The notes beneath the pieces were generated by a model. That model searched no databases. It saw nothing but the letters and a program-made list of their open reading frames with translations, and was not told where the DNA came from. From contig UGGS01000001.1 of assembly GCA_900450595.1 (NCBI GenBank), positions 682,001 through 746,000 of the forward strand: 64,000 bases of DNA, given 5' to 3'. The DNA comes from [Flavobacterium] thermophilum. GTDB lineage: Bacteria; Bacillota; Bacilli; Bacillales; Anoxybacillaceae. Shown here one piece after another: positions 1 to 7,919 of this stretch (positions are counted from its first letter, which is position 1; every line of letters starts with the position of its first letter). The translations under genes and the position numbers were made by a program.

Positions 1-381
1 GAAGCGGAAGCGCTGACCGGCACGGCCATCCGCACGATGGATGACCGCCGCGAAGCGGCGCGCCGTCTGCACCGGATGGGCGCCCGCTACGTCGTGATTA
101 AAGGCGGCCATGATGACGACGGCGAGGAAACGGTCGATTTGCTGTATAATGGAGACGGATTTTCGTATTTTAAAAGCAAGCGGATCGACACGCGCCATAC
201 GCACGGGACCGGTTGTACGTTCGCGGCGGCGATTGCAGCTGAACTGGCGAAAGGGCGCCACCCCGCTGATGCTGTGGCAACGGCGAAGGCGTTTGTACAA
301 TCGGCGATTGCCCATCCGCTCGGCATCGGCCAAGGCCACGGGCCGACGAACCATTGGGCGTATCGGCAATATGGGGAGTGA
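1..381 (+). CDS. thiD: hydroxymethylpyrimidine/phosphomethylpyrimidine kinase, 3' part
   Basis: The reading frame is open from the window edge, so only the C-terminal ~126 residues are present. ThiD phosphorylates HMP and HMP-P to make HMP-PP for thiamine synthesis in the cytosol. The visible part carries the ribokinase-fold signature: a VVIKGGH strand, then [21 protein letters not shown], the anion-hole and catalytic Asp/Gly-rich loop typical of ThiD. The stop is 5 nt before the thiE start, so the two genes form one operon. The upstream part and any TPP riboswitch lie outside the window. Confidence 0.93.
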   Translation, partial: EAEALTGTAIRTMDDRREAARRLHRMGARYVVIKGGHDDDGEETVDLLYNGDGFSYFKSKRIDTRHTHGTGCTFAAAIAAELAKGRHPADAVATAKAFVQSAIAHPLGIGQGHGPTNHWAYRQYGE

Positions 382-386
382 GACGG

Positions 387-1055
387 GTGGCGCGCATCAC
401 AAGCGAAGAAATGAAAGAGCGGTTGGCGGTGTACTTTATTATGGGAACCCCAAACAGTGAGAAGCCGGCGGAGCAGGTGCTCGAGGAAGCGCTTGACGGC
501 GGCGTGACGCTGTTTCAATTTCGCGAAAAAGGACCGGGCGCTTTCAAAGGAGAAGACAAAGCGGCGCTCGCCCAAAGATTGCAGCGTCTTTGCCGCACTT
601 ATGGCGTGCCGTTTATCGTCAACGATGACGTCGAGCTGGCTATGGCCATCGATGCCGACGGTGTCCACGTCGGCCAAGATGATGAAGACGCGCGGCGCGT
701 GCGGGAGAAAATCGGTGATAAAATTTTAGGCGTTTCCGCCCACAACGTCGAAGAAGCGATGGCGGCGATGGCGGCAGGGGCTGATTACATCGGCGTCGGC
801 CCGATTTATCCAACCCGCTCAAAGGATGATGCGAACGAAGCGCAAGGCCCCGATATTCTTCGCCGCCTCCGCGAAGCGGGGATTACGATTCCGATTGTCG
901 CCATCGGCGGCATTACGGCTGACAATGCAAGAGAGGTGATGGAGGCCGGAGCGGACGGGGTGTCGGTCATCAGCGCCATCGCGTCATCTCCGTCGCCTAA
1001 AGCCGCCGCTTCTCGTTTATTGGAGGCGGTGCGGGCTGCCCGTGTGAAACGGTGA
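387..1055 (+). CDS. thiE: thiamine-phosphate synthase
   Basis: ThiE joins HMP-PP to the thiazole phosphate to make thiamine phosphate. The protein is a 222-residue TIM barrel. Motifs are FREKGPG near the N-terminus, [24 protein letters not shown] (substrate and Mg2+ binding), [20 protein letters not shown] and IVAIGGIT. The GTG start at 387 is chosen because a GGGGAG box lies 9 nt upstream and the N-terminus [13 protein letters not shown] matches the family; an in-frame upstream start at 354 lies inside thiD. It follows thiD by 5 nt. An IS begins 23 nt past its stop, inside what was probably its terminator. Confidence 0.95.
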   Translation: MARITSEEMKERLAVYFIMGTPNSEKPAEQVLEEALDGGVTLFQFREKGPGAFKGEDKAALAQRLQRLCRTYGVPFIVNDDVELAMAIDADGVHVGQDDEDARRVREKIGDKILGVSAHNVEEAMAAMAAGADYIGVGPIYPTRSKDDANEAQGPDILRRLREAGITIPIVAIGGITADNAREVMEAGADGVSVISAIASSPSPKAAASRLLEAVRAARVKR

Positions 1056-1077
1056 CCATCAAACAGACAAGACAAAA

Positions 1078-2871
1078 GGGGCTGACCCAAAAGTCCGCCA
1101 AAAAGCGGACTTTTGGAGTCAGCCCTCTCTGGTTTTTGTATATTTTACCAAACGGAACAAAATTCCGACTCTGTTCTCCCCCTCATTTACGCCACCAAGG
1201 ACAATTGCTTGTCCCTAGCGGCTTTTTTGAGAAGATTGTGGGCAGCACAAACCAGCCCCCATTCGATGGAAACTTTTTGGAGGCCTCGCAGGACAAAGCG
1301 ACGAAACCCGCGATTTTGTTTGATTTGCCCAAATACACTCTCAATGTCGGTTTGGCGTTGGCGGTATCGGGCTTGCCCTTCTTCACTCTCCAACCGTTCG
1401 CGGGCTTTCTGTTTTTGTTCATGATAGACGGGGTTCCATTGCGTGGTTCGTCCATACTTGGAAGTCGTGCAGGCCGAACGGAACGGACATCCTTCGCATT
1501 CATGGCATTGGTAGTGTCGGGTGACCGAGGTGTATCCTGATTCCGTGGTCTGTTTCGAAGTTCCGGTGCGAACCAGCTTTTTCCCATTGGCGCAAATCCA
1601 AACGTCTTCTTCTTCCACATAGGTCCAATTCTGCTGATGATGCGGATTTTTCTTGACCTTGCGCGTGTTCTCCTTCTCATACGTATGGTACTTGATCAAG
1701 GCCGATATGTGCTTCTCTTCCAGCTTCACGTAGTTCTCTTCCGAGCCATAAGCCGCGTCAGCGATCAAACGTTCGGGTTCCACGCCGTACTTCTCTCGAA
1801 CGGTCTCCAAATGCGGGAGAAGACAACGAGTGTCGCCCGGCCTCTGATGAAGGGAATACCCCAAAATAAATTGGCCGGAAGAACCCACCTGTACGTTATA
1901 GGCCGGCTTGAGCTGGCCGTTTCGCATGTGATCCTCCTTCAACCGCATGAAGGTGGCATCCACATCGGTCTTGGAATAGCTGTTGCGATCCCCGCATACA
2001 TGGAGTTGGTGTTCATACTTTTCACTGCGGGGCAAGTAGTCCTCCTTCATCTTCTTGATGGCCTTCTTCAACGGTTGGTTGTCCGGCTCGGCCTCCAACC
2101 GTTTTTCCCACTCCTCGGTTTTCTTTCGGATTTCTTCTGACGTAAAGGCCGGCGAAGGGTCGATGTCTTCCGCCTTTTCTTCTTCCACGATCGCCTCGAT
2201 CTGGGCAATCAGCCGATCGACATTGGCTTGGAGTTTCTCCTGGTACTTCTCAGCCGATTTGCGCCAAACGAAGGTGTACCGGTTGGCATTCGCTTCAATT
2301 TTCGTTCCATCCACAAAATAATCTTCCATCTTGACATAGCCGTCGGCCACGAGCAGCGTGATCATTTCCCGGAACAGGTCGTCAATCAGGTCTTTCATCC
2401 GCTCCGAACGAAACCGATTGATGGAGCGGAAGTCCGGCTTTTGAAATCCACTTAGCCACATGAGGGGAAGGTGGACTTCGAGCTGCCGTGCAATCTCACG
2501 GCCATGATACATTTTTTGGGTGTAAGCGTAAAGGAGAATTTTGGTCATCATTTTCGGATGATAGGCGGAGGCGCCCCCTCCTTTGTAGTAAGCAAGAAAC
2601 GTCTCCATCGGGATGCGTTCAACCATCTCATGAACCACGTGGGCCATGTTATCCCGTGGAATGAGATCGGCGATGTTGCTTGGCAAAGAGAGGTTGTCCA
2701 TAGTATACTCTTTAAAGGAAATATGATCATGTTTCATAAAAGAATCGCCCTTCTTTCGGTGGTAGTGGTTTTGGTGACTCTATTCTACCAGAAAAAAGGG
2801 CGATTCTCCTATATTTGAGGCAAAAAAGTGGGGGCTGATCCCAAAACGCATTCGCGTTTTGGGTCAGCCCC
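1078..2871 (-). mobile_element. IS1182-family insertion sequence, copy 1 (1794 bp)
   Basis: The ends are defined by comparison with the second copy at 36756-38549: identity stops exactly at these bases. The terminal inverted repeat is GGGGCTGACCCAAAA at both tips. Each tip is also part of its own palindrome: the left end pairs through GTCCGC/GCGGAC (1078-1125), the right end through AAAACGC/GCGTTTT (2831-2871). No direct target repeat is seen (aaaa on the left, tttt on the right). The flanks AAGACAAAA and TTTTTGCGTCTT are complementary, so the element sits in the middle of a hairpin, apparently the terminator between convergent thiE and the acyltransferase gene. Two base differences from copy 2 were noticed (2702 and 2808). 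Confidence 0.95.
1187..2737 (-). CDS. IS1182-family DDE transposase
   Basis: The protein has 516 residues and is identical in translation to the copy at 36865-38415. It has an N-terminal DUF772-type DNA-binding region (YHPKMMTKILLYAYTQKMYHGREIA), a first catalytic Asp in YFVDGTKIEANANRYTF, a second in IADAAYGSEENY, and the Glu in TDIESVFGQIKQNRGFRRF, the usual DDE layout of the family. A C-terminal Cys cluster (CHECEGCPFRSAC) is also typical. The start at 2737 gives MKHDHISFKEYTMDNLSLP; a start at the later Met (MDNLSLP) is possible. The frame is intact, so the copy may be active. Confidence 0.95.
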   Translation of the reverse strand: MKHDHISFKEYTMDNLSLPSNIADLIPRDNMAHVVHEMVERIPMETFLAYYKGGGASAYHPKMMTKILLYAYTQKMYHGREIARQLEVHLPLMWLSGFQKPDFRSINRFRSERMKDLIDDLFREMITLLVADGYVKMEDYFVDGTKIEANANRYTFVWRKSAEKYQEKLQANVDRLIAQIEAIVEEEKAEDIDPSPAFTSEEIRKKTEEWEKRLEAEPDNQPLKKAIKKMKEDYLPRSEKYEHQLHVCGDRNSYSKTDVDATFMRLKEDHMRNGQLKPAYNVQVGSSGQFILGYSLHQRPGDTRCLLPHLETVREKYGVEPERLIADAAYGSEENYVKLEEKHISALIKYHTYEKENTRKVKKNPHHQQNWTYVEEEDVWICANGKKLVRTGTSKQTTESGYTSVTRHYQCHECEGCPFRSACTTSKYGRTTQWNPVYHEQKQKARERLESEEGQARYRQRQTDIESVFGQIKQNRGFRRFVLRGLQKVSIEWGLVCAAHNLLKKAARDKQLSLVA

Positions 2872-2908
2872 TTTTTGCGTCTTAAGAAGCCGTCTGCCGC
2901 CACCTCGG

Positions 2909-3877
2909 CTACCGCCATTCAAGCAGCGGCCGCACGAGCCGGACGACCGGCCGGCTGCCGAGAACGAGCATAACGGCGACCGACAGCGCGAGCAGAAGCG
3001 GATAGCCGTGCACATCCATAATAAAATCCGTAAACGGCGTTTCGTGCAAATATTTTAAAATAAACCCGTGCAAGATATAGATGTAAAACGTGCGCGCCCC
3101 AAGCACGGAAAACGAGAAGCGCCGGCTCGGGATGAGCGACAGAAAGCCAAACATCATGAGCAGGCTCGCCCCATAAATGGCAAGGCGGCCCGCCGCGCCG
3201 GCCGGCTCCGACACGCCGAGCGTATCGTATGACTTTGAGCCGTACAACCAGTCTTGCGGCAAGTCTGGAAACCCGAAATGAATGAGCACAAACATGCCAG
3301 TCAGCACAAACAGCGAAGCGACGCGCACCGGTGCGGCAAACAGGCGCTCGATCGCCGGCTTTGGCGTGAAAAACCCGAGCAAAAAGAACGGGAAAAACGT
3401 GAGCGTTCTTGACAAGCTCAGCCATTTTTCCGCTTCCATCATCCCGCCGGCCAAGCCGAGAAGAAGCGCCATCGGCAGCGCGATCCGCTTCGGCAGCCGG
3501 CCGAACCATAACAGCAGCACGTTCCAGCTGAACAGGCTGAGCAAAAACCATAGGCTCCAATGCGGGGTCAACAAGTCAAGTTCCAACGACTGTTTGTCGT
3601 ACAGGAAGAAGTAGTAGACCGAGTACAGCAGCTGGAACAGAACGTACGGAATGAGCAGCTTTTTCGTAATTTTTTGCAAGTAGCCGTGTTCATAGAACTT
3701 TTTGGCGAAATAGCCGGAAATGAAAATGAACGCCGGCATATGGAAAAAGAAAATCCACGTATACAAGCTGTGCACCCATAAGACGCCGTCAATGTACGGG
3801 CGCAGAAAGTGGCCAAACACGACAAGGAGCATCAACGCACACTTCGCGTTGTCAAAATAATAGTCCCGCTCCTTCAC
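2909..3877 (-). CDS. acyltransferase family 3 membrane protein
   Basis: This 322-residue integral membrane protein belongs to the acyltransferase-3 / fucose 4-O-acetylase-like family, which moves acetyl or other acyl groups onto extracytoplasmic sugars or polymers. The N-terminus shows the family pattern YYFDNAKCALMLLVVFGHFLRPY, with the conserved His after the first membrane segment, followed by FFFHMPAFIFISGYFAKKF. About ten hydrophobic segments follow. The GTG start is preceded by GGAGGAAACACT. Its acceptor cannot be told from sequence. It converges on thiE, and the IS between them has split the shared terminator hairpin. Confidence 0.85.
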   Translation of the reverse strand: MKERDYYFDNAKCALMLLVVFGHFLRPYIDGVLWVHSLYTWIFFFHMPAFIFISGYFAKKFYEHGYLQKITKKLLIPYVLFQLLYSVYYFFLYDKQSLELDLLTPHWSLWFLLSLFSWNVLLLWFGRLPKRIALPMALLLGLAGGMMEAEKWLSLSRTLTFFPFFLLGFFTPKPAIERLFAAPVRVASLFVLTGMFVLIHFGFPDLPQDWLYGSKSYDTLGVSEPAGAAGRLAIYGASLLMMFGFLSLIPSRRFSFSVLGARTFYIYILHGFILKYLHETPFTDFIMDVHGYPLLLALSVAVMLVLGSRPVVRLVRPLLEWR

Positions 3878-4002
3878 AGTGTTTCCTCCTTTCTAACACA
3901 TCAATTCGAATCATACTTCTTCTTTTTGGGGGAGTCAACCGCAGAAACATGCCGGAAAGCGGCTGTCCATGCAACAGTTTGACAAAGAAAGGTGATGATT
4001 GG

Positions 4003-4164
4003 GTGAAAAACGACCGCCGCGAAACGGACGATATGACGCAGTTATTGCAAATCATCAACGCCAAAGGGGACGAAGGGGAATTGAACGCCATCGTCTGCAA
4101 CGATGAATTGTTTTGGAAAAGCTTGCGGGCGCAGGCGGAAGACAGTGCAAAAGGAGGCGAATAA
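4003..4164 (+). CDS. small hypothetical protein upstream of sspH
   Basis: A 53-residue acidic protein (MKNDRRETDDMTQLLQ...) starting at GTG 4003, with AAAGGTGAT as ribosome-binding site. An upstream in-frame start at 3949 has no such site. It ends 3 nt before sspH, so the two are probably co-transcribed and the protein may be spore-related. I do not recognise a family. Confidence 0.6.
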   Translation: MKNDRRETDDMTQLLQIINAKGDEGELNAIVCNDELFWKSLRAQAEDSAKGGE

Positions 4165-4167
4165 GAA

Positions 4168-4347
4168 ATGGAGTTGCTGCGGGCGAAACGGATCGCCGAG
4201 GCCGGGGAGATCGTCCCGGTGACGTATGAAGGAAAACGGGTGATCATTCAGCACGTCGATGAAGGGCGGGAAATGGCGCGCATTTATTTTGCAGATGAGC
4301 CGGAACGCGAGCAAGACGTACCGGTGCGCCTGCTTGAAGAGCTGTAG
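4168..4347 (+). CDS. sspH: H-type small acid-soluble spore protein
   Basis: A 59-residue protein, [17 protein letters not shown]..., with the H-type SASP pattern: RAKxIAEA near the start, [15 protein letters not shown] in the middle, [17 protein letters not shown], and LEEL at the end. SspH is a minor DNA-associated protein of the spore core made in the forespore. A strong AAAGGAGGCG site lies 8 nt before the ATG. It is too short to appear in a 60-residue ORF scan but is clear in the sequence. It forms a two-gene unit with the preceding small ORF. Confidence 0.9.
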   Translation: MELLRAKRIAEAGEIVPVTYEGKRVIIQHVDEGREMARIYFADEPEREQDVPVRLLEEL

Positions 4348-4388
4348 GCGCCGGGCAAGTTGTCGTTGTTTTGTCAAGAGAAAGCCGA

Positions 4389-4417
4389 TGACACTCCTTA
4401 TTCGAATCTGATATAAT
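4389..4417 (+). promoter_or_regulatory. sigma-A type promoter of tatA
   Basis: TGACAC (4389-4394), 17-nt spacer, TATAAT (4412-4417), about 40 nt before the tatA start. Confidence 0.7.
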
Positions 4418-4455
4418 AACGAAAGAAATGACGCTTGAACATTGGAGTGAGCAAT

Positions 4456-4626
4456 ATGAACATCGGGTTTGGAGAAATTGCGCTCATCGTCTTTTTCGCA
4501 TTGCTCATTTTCGGGCCGAAAAAGCTGCCGGAGTTAGGGCAAGCGGCTGGAAAAACGCTGCGTGAATTCAAAAACGCGACAAAGGGCATCATTGACGACG
4601 ACGAGGCGACAAAAGCGCAAAAATAA
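4456..4626 (+). CDS. tatA: twin-arginine translocase subunit TatA/TatE
   Basis: A 56-residue protein starting MNIGFGEIALIVFFALLIFGPKKLPELGQAAGK: one N-terminal membrane helix, the FGPKKLPELG hinge, an amphipathic helix, and a short acidic tail (IIDDDEATKAQK). This is the standard TatA architecture, in which oligomers form the pore for folded Tat substrates. The start at 4456 is chosen over an in-frame upstream codon at 4435 because GGAGTGA precedes it. No tatC lies nearby, so the partner is encoded elsewhere. It has its own promoter and terminator. Confidence 0.93.
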   Translation: MNIGFGEIALIVFFALLIFGPKKLPELGQAAGKTLREFKNATKGIIDDDEATKAQK

Positions 4627-4660
4627 GAGGTTGGGCGAGAGCCTAGCCTCTTATTTTTTG
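4624..4660 (+). terminator. intrinsic terminator after tatA
   Basis: AATAAGAGG pairs with CCTCTTATT, followed by a T-run; it begins at the tatA stop codon. Confidence 0.8.
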
Positions 4661-4779
4661 CTTTGTCGGCCATTGTTCTCTCGCCGCAAAAAAAAAAAGA
4701 CAAGCTCTGCTGACAAGCGCCATATACATATACGGAGGTGCGTTCGTTCGTTGCAATCAGCCGGTGGCGGAGGGGAGTC

Positions 4780-5358
4780 ATGATGATCAAAAAAATGGCG
4801 GCGGTGATCGTCGGCAGCCTGTTGCTTGGCGTTGGCATCAACGTCTTTTTCGTCCCTCACCATTTGCTTGATGGGGGAATGATCGGGCTCGGATTGATCG
4901 CCAAATATGTCTGGAACGTGCAAGCCGGATTGACGATGATCGTCTTGAGCGTTCCGCTTTACGTGGCGGCTTGGTTTTACTACCGCCCGTTTTTTTACAA
5001 CAGTTTGCACGGTCTTTTGTTTTCCTCTTGGATGATTGACGTATTGTCGGTGTTGCGCGGCGTGGTGGCGCTCGATCCATTGTGGAGTGCCATGATCGGC
5101 GGAATCTTGGTTGGTGCAGGCATCGGGTTGATGCTGCGTGAGGAGACAAGCACGGGCGGCACCGACTTGCTCGCCCAGTTTATCGCGCGGCTGACGAACT
5201 GGAACGTTGGGGTCGTTATTTTTGTGATTGATGCGTGCATCATTTCAGCTGGAAGCTTGATCATCGACTCCGTGCCGTTTGTCCACTCGCTTGTCGTTGT
5301 CACGGTTGTCGGGGCGGTGACAACGATGTTGACGCACGAAAAAACGATGGGGGTGTAA
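4780..5358 (+). CDS. YitT/DUF161-family membrane protein, short form
   Basis: This 193-residue protein has about five or six membrane segments and the YitT-family N-terminus (GVGINVFFVPHHLLDGGMIGLGLI...), as well as the EETSTGGTDLLAQ motif typical of the family. Usual YitT proteins are ~280 residues with a C-terminal DUF2179 cytosolic domain; this one ends after the membrane part, as in the short family members. The start at ATG 4780 is preceded by GGAGGGGAG. Function unknown in general; a transport or membrane-homeostasis role has been supposed for the family. Confidence 0.8.
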   Translation: MMIKKMAAVIVGSLLLGVGINVFFVPHHLLDGGMIGLGLIAKYVWNVQAGLTMIVLSVPLYVAAWFYYRPFFYNSLHGLLFSSWMIDVLSVLRGVVALDPLWSAMIGGILVGAGIGLMLREETSTGGTDLLAQFIARLTNWNVGVVIFVIDACIISAGSLIIDSVPFVHSLVVVTVVGAVTTMLTHEKTMGV

Positions 5359-5378
5359 TCCAGTCCCCACCGTTTTTT
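5338..5378 (+). terminator. intrinsic terminator overlapping the YitT-type gene end
   Basis: AAAACG..TGGGG pairs with CCCCA..CGTTTT, then TT; the stop codon lies in the loop. Confidence 0.7.
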
Positions 5379-5535
5379 CATGGCCATTCCCCGACTGTCC
5401 GCTGTCATGATCAAGACGGAAAGGGAGGCGGTTATGGAACTTGAGCGTTCGAGCCTGCAACGCTTCGTTGAGATGGCGTCATTCCGTTGCAACGGGCGGC
5501 ATGCAGGCTGTTCCAGATGGAAGGCGGGCGCTTGT

Positions 5536-6900
5536 TCACGGTTTCGCCAGCTCGAGGGCACGATAGACGTTGATAAGTCCGTAGCCATAATACGGATCTT
5601 TTCCTCTCTCGCCTAAGTCATCAGCGCTTTCCAAAATAATGCTGCGCACTTCATCATTCGAAAGCCGCGGGTTGACGGAACGAATCAAGGCGGCGAGCGC
5701 CGCGACGTGGGGAGCGGCCATCGACGTGCCGGAAAGAGCGGCGTACTGATGGCCGGCAAATGTGCTGGCAATGTTCGTCCCGGGCGCCACCACATCGATG
5801 TACTCGCCATAATTGGAATACAAAGCGTAGGATAGATCCGGGTCGACGGCCCCGACGCTGATCACTTCCGGATACGCGGCCGGAAAGCTCGGCTGTGATG
5901 TGCTGTCGTTGCCGGAGGCGGCGACAAGCACGACATCATGGGCGTCGGCGTAGCGGATCGCCTCTTCAAGCACCGAGGATGGTTGGTAGTTGCCAAGGCT
6001 TAAATTGATGACCTTTGCCCCGTGGTCGACCGCCCAGCGGATGCCTTTCGCCACGTCGATGCTCGTTCCATAGCCGTCCGCATTTAATGCTTTGACGGCC
6101 ATGATCGGGTTGAACCATGTTATGCCGGCGACTCCTTCGTCGTTGTTCGGCTGTGAGGCGATAATGCCAGCGACATGGGTGCCATGGCCATTTTCGTCAT
6201 TCGGAGAGCGGTCGTCGGCCAATACGTTGTATCCGGGACCAAGGCGGCGGATTAAATCGGGATGGGTCAAATCGACCCCGCTGTCAATGATGGCGACAGG
6301 CACGGTTTGTTTGCCGCGCGACAACGTCCAGCCGGCTTCGGTATGAATGGCCGGCAAATTCCATTGGTAGCGGGCGTAAAACGAATCGTTCGGCGTCTCG
6401 ACCGGCCGGGAAAGGTCGTTTTGCATATAAATGTAGTTCGGCTCGCAATACTCGACTGTTGGGAGGGTGCGGAAATAGCGGCGCATATCCTCGTACGTCT
6501 GTTCGTGCGAACGGAAAACAAACACGTGATCCAGCCGCTTGACAAGCTGGCCGCGGATGGCGGCTTCCATCCGTGTAAGGTGGCGGTGATCCGGCGGAGT
6601 TTGAAAACGGACTGCAATTTCATTGTAAAAATAGTGGCTTCGGTCGCCGCGTTCGTTATGGCGAATTTCCCGAATGCGCGGATGCGCGTTCAGCTGCTCT
6701 TTAAGCTGTTCTCCGGCGTTGAGGCTGTCTAAGGCGACGATCGTCGGATGGGTGCGCGCGTCGTTTGTGTCAAACGGCTCAAGGCGCGGCGGAACCGGGA
6801 CGTTTTCTTGCGGCGCCGGCCGGGTGAAACTGACCACGGCGGCAACGACGAGGGCGACGGCGGCGCCGAGGGCGGCCCATATCGTGTATCGGCGATTCAT
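5536..6900 (-). CDS. S8 (subtilisin-like) serine protease, membrane-anchored or secreted
   Basis: A 454-residue protein. An N-terminal hydrophobic segment (IWAALGAAVALVVAAVV) is a signal or anchor. It is followed by a ~130-residue propeptide-like region and a subtilase domain with the full triad: Asp in VAIIDSGVDLTHPDL, His in NGHGTHVAGIIAS, Ser in LSGTSMAAPHVAALAALI, and the oxyanion Asn in VAASGNDS. The start at 6900 is set by an excellent AAGGAGGTG site. It is likely an extracytoplasmic protease with autoprocessing of the prodomain. The 3' neighbour is convergent, and 5380-5535 holds nothing I recognise. Confidence 0.93.
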   Translation of the reverse strand: MNRRYTIWAALGAAVALVVAAVVSFTRPAPQENVPVPPRLEPFDTNDARTHPTIVALDSLNAGEQLKEQLNAHPRIREIRHNERGDRSHYFYNEIAVRFQTPPDHRHLTRMEAAIRGQLVKRLDHVFVFRSHEQTYEDMRRYFRTLPTVEYCEPNYIYMQNDLSRPVETPNDSFYARYQWNLPAIHTEAGWTLSRGKQTVPVAIIDSGVDLTHPDLIRRLGPGYNVLADDRSPNDENGHGTHVAGIIASQPNNDEGVAGITWFNPIMAVKALNADGYGTSIDVAKGIRWAVDHGAKVINLSLGNYQPSSVLEEAIRYADAHDVVLVAASGNDSTSQPSFPAAYPEVISVGAVDPDLSYALYSNYGEYIDVVAPGTNIASTFAGHQYAALSGTSMAAPHVAALAALIRSVNPRLSNDEVRSIILESADDLGERGKDPYYGYGLINVYRALELAKP

Positions 6901-6947
6901 GTGGTTCACCTCCTTGTTGTTAGGATGGGCGAATGGAGGGCAAATCA

Positions 6948-6987
6948 TGAAAAATGGGATTCCACTTGCAGCGGGCGAATCCCATTT
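6948..6987 (-). terminator. terminator of the CotF-like gene
   Basis: On the minus strand AAATGGGATTC pairs with GAATCCCATTT and is followed by a T-run (plus-strand A-run at 6950-6954). Confidence 0.75.
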
Positions 6988-6993
6988 GTGCGT

Positions 6994-7523
6994 TCAGCGG
7001 CCGGCTGATTGCAACACTTGCTGCGCCGTTTGCATATCGACGCGCAGCTGCTCTTGGACGTTGGTCGGATGATAGTATCCTTTGTTGATCATGTATTGGC
7101 TAATTTGCTCGTGAAACGCAATCGCGTCATTTAACTTCCCTCCGAAAGAAGTCTCCTACTTCTAAACGTGAAGGTGCGCCAGCACCAGTGAAAGTGGGAG
7201 ATGAATGTCGGTTGGCGTTAGCCAACGAATAGGATAGAATATGGCTAGAACGGACACCTTCGGAACGAAGGGAAGCGTAAAGGGTTCTTGTGTGTGGCTT
7301 ACCGTTCGGCGAACACGCACAAGTCGCTTGAAGCCCCCACCTCCAAGCGAAGCGTAGGTGGTGGGTAGTTCACATGTTGCTTCAGCGTATTGCGCACTTC
7401 CGGGGTTGTTGCTTCGGCAATGGCCATTGCGCACGCTTTGATCGCACTTTTCGCCCCAATGAGATAGTCGGCGGCGATCATTTGATCATTGAATACGCCG
7501 GTCGGCGTCATCGTTGCCTGCAT
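6994..7523 (-). pseudogene. CotF-like spore coat protein gene interrupted by a small IS200/IS605-like element
   Basis: The N-terminal half (7523-7374, MQATMTPTGVFNDQMIAADYL...) and the C-terminal half (7134-6994, LNDAIAFHEQISQYMI..., ending QSAGR) belong to the CotF-type coat family, which is ferritin-like and helical. They are separated by 239 bp. Removing exactly 7135-7373 rejoins them in frame as ...NTLKQH-LNDAIAFHEQ..., a 96-residue protein of the normal family size. An AGGAGGGACAACG site precedes the start. With the insert in place the protein would end in unrelated residues (VNYPPPTLRL...), so the gene is probably inactive, but its frame could be restored by precise excision. Confidence 0.85.
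7135..7373 (+). mobile_element. 239-bp non-autonomous IS200/IS605-like element (PATE type)
   Basis: There is no transposase gene and no target duplication. The left junction follows TTTAA (7130-7134) and the right end finishes in TTCAC after a hairpin (CCCACCT...AGGTGGTGGG, 7336-7364), as in IS605/tnpB elements of Geobacillus. Subterminal hairpins are present on the left (GAAGT/ACTTC; GGTGC/GCACC), as well as an internal GGTTGGC/GCCAAC stem. The right part may correspond to the omega-RNA region of a tnpB element that has lost its gene. Orientation is given with the TTCAC end on the right. Confidence 0.75.
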
Positions 7524-7543
7524 CGTTGTCCCTCCTCCGTTCG

Positions 7544-7695
7544 TTACGATAATAAGTTTTGCAAGTCGCGGATGTGCTGCTCTGTTTTTTGCATGTCTTG
7601 TTGAATGAGCGATTTCAGCTGCGGGCCGCTCGCCATTAGACTATTTGTTGTCGCACACGTCGTGCTGATCGCTTTTGGGGATGTTTTCCTTGCAA
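7544..7695 (-). pseudogene. small coat-associated protein gene, probably frameshifted
   Basis: The C-terminal part NSLMASGPQLKSLIQQDMQKTEQHIRDLQNLLS resembles the small partner ORFs found before CotF-like genes in Bacillaceae, and it stops 21 nt before the next gene. No good start lies in its frame. A TTG at 7695 with a GAGGAA site 5 nt upstream opens MQGKHPQK in another frame, and a one-base slip at the CCCCAAAA run (7673-7680 region) would join it to AISTTCATTNSL. I read it as a frameshifted gene. A sequencing error at the homopolymer, or initiation at a rare codon, would also explain it. Confidence 0.45.
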
Positions 7696-7742
7696 TGACG
7701 TTCCTCGGATTGTCCACACTAACGGACAAGGAGGGACAATCG

Positions 7743-7883
7743 ATGAACGAAACGTGTTTCTATTGCTAATGCGAGTGCGACGACAACGTGCATTACGTCT
7801 CGTTCCATGCGAACGATGAAGAACGCGAGGAAGCGCTTTGTCCGGAATGTTACCAAGAATGGCTGCAGGGCATGAAAGGCTAA
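7743..7883 (+). pseudogene. small CxxC...CxxC protein gene with an in-frame TAA
   Basis: A strong AAGGAGGGACAATCG site precedes the ATG. The frame reads MNETCFYC, stop, CECDDNVHYVSFHANDEE..., CPECYQEWLQGMKG, giving a 46-residue treble-clef-like protein with two Cys pairs if the ninth codon is ignored. A single-base change (GAA, CAA or AAA to TAA) explains the stop. I cannot name the family. It is divergent from the decayed coat genes and ends at a strong terminator. Confidence 0.6.
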
Positions 7884-7919
7884 AAAACCGCACCGGTTCG
7901 GTTACGGTGCGGTTTTTTC
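7882..7919. terminator. bidirectional intrinsic terminator
   Basis: AAAAAACCGCACCG pairs with CGGTGCGGTTTTTT; it serves both the preceding plus gene and the convergent minus gene. Confidence 0.9.

Noticed and set aside
1078..1125. Left-end hairpin of the IS as the native thiE terminator
   Set aside because: The same hairpin occurs in copy 2 upstream of xpt, so it belongs to the IS, not to thiE.
5380..5616. 78-residue plus ORF after the YitT-type gene
   Set aside because: Overlaps the end of the convergent protease gene, has no ribosome-binding site and no recognisable pattern.
7743..7883. Recoding (selenocysteine-like) at the in-frame stop of the Cys-rich ORF
   Set aside because: The codon is TAA, not TGA, and no recoding hairpin is apparent; a nonsense mutation or sequence error is simpler.
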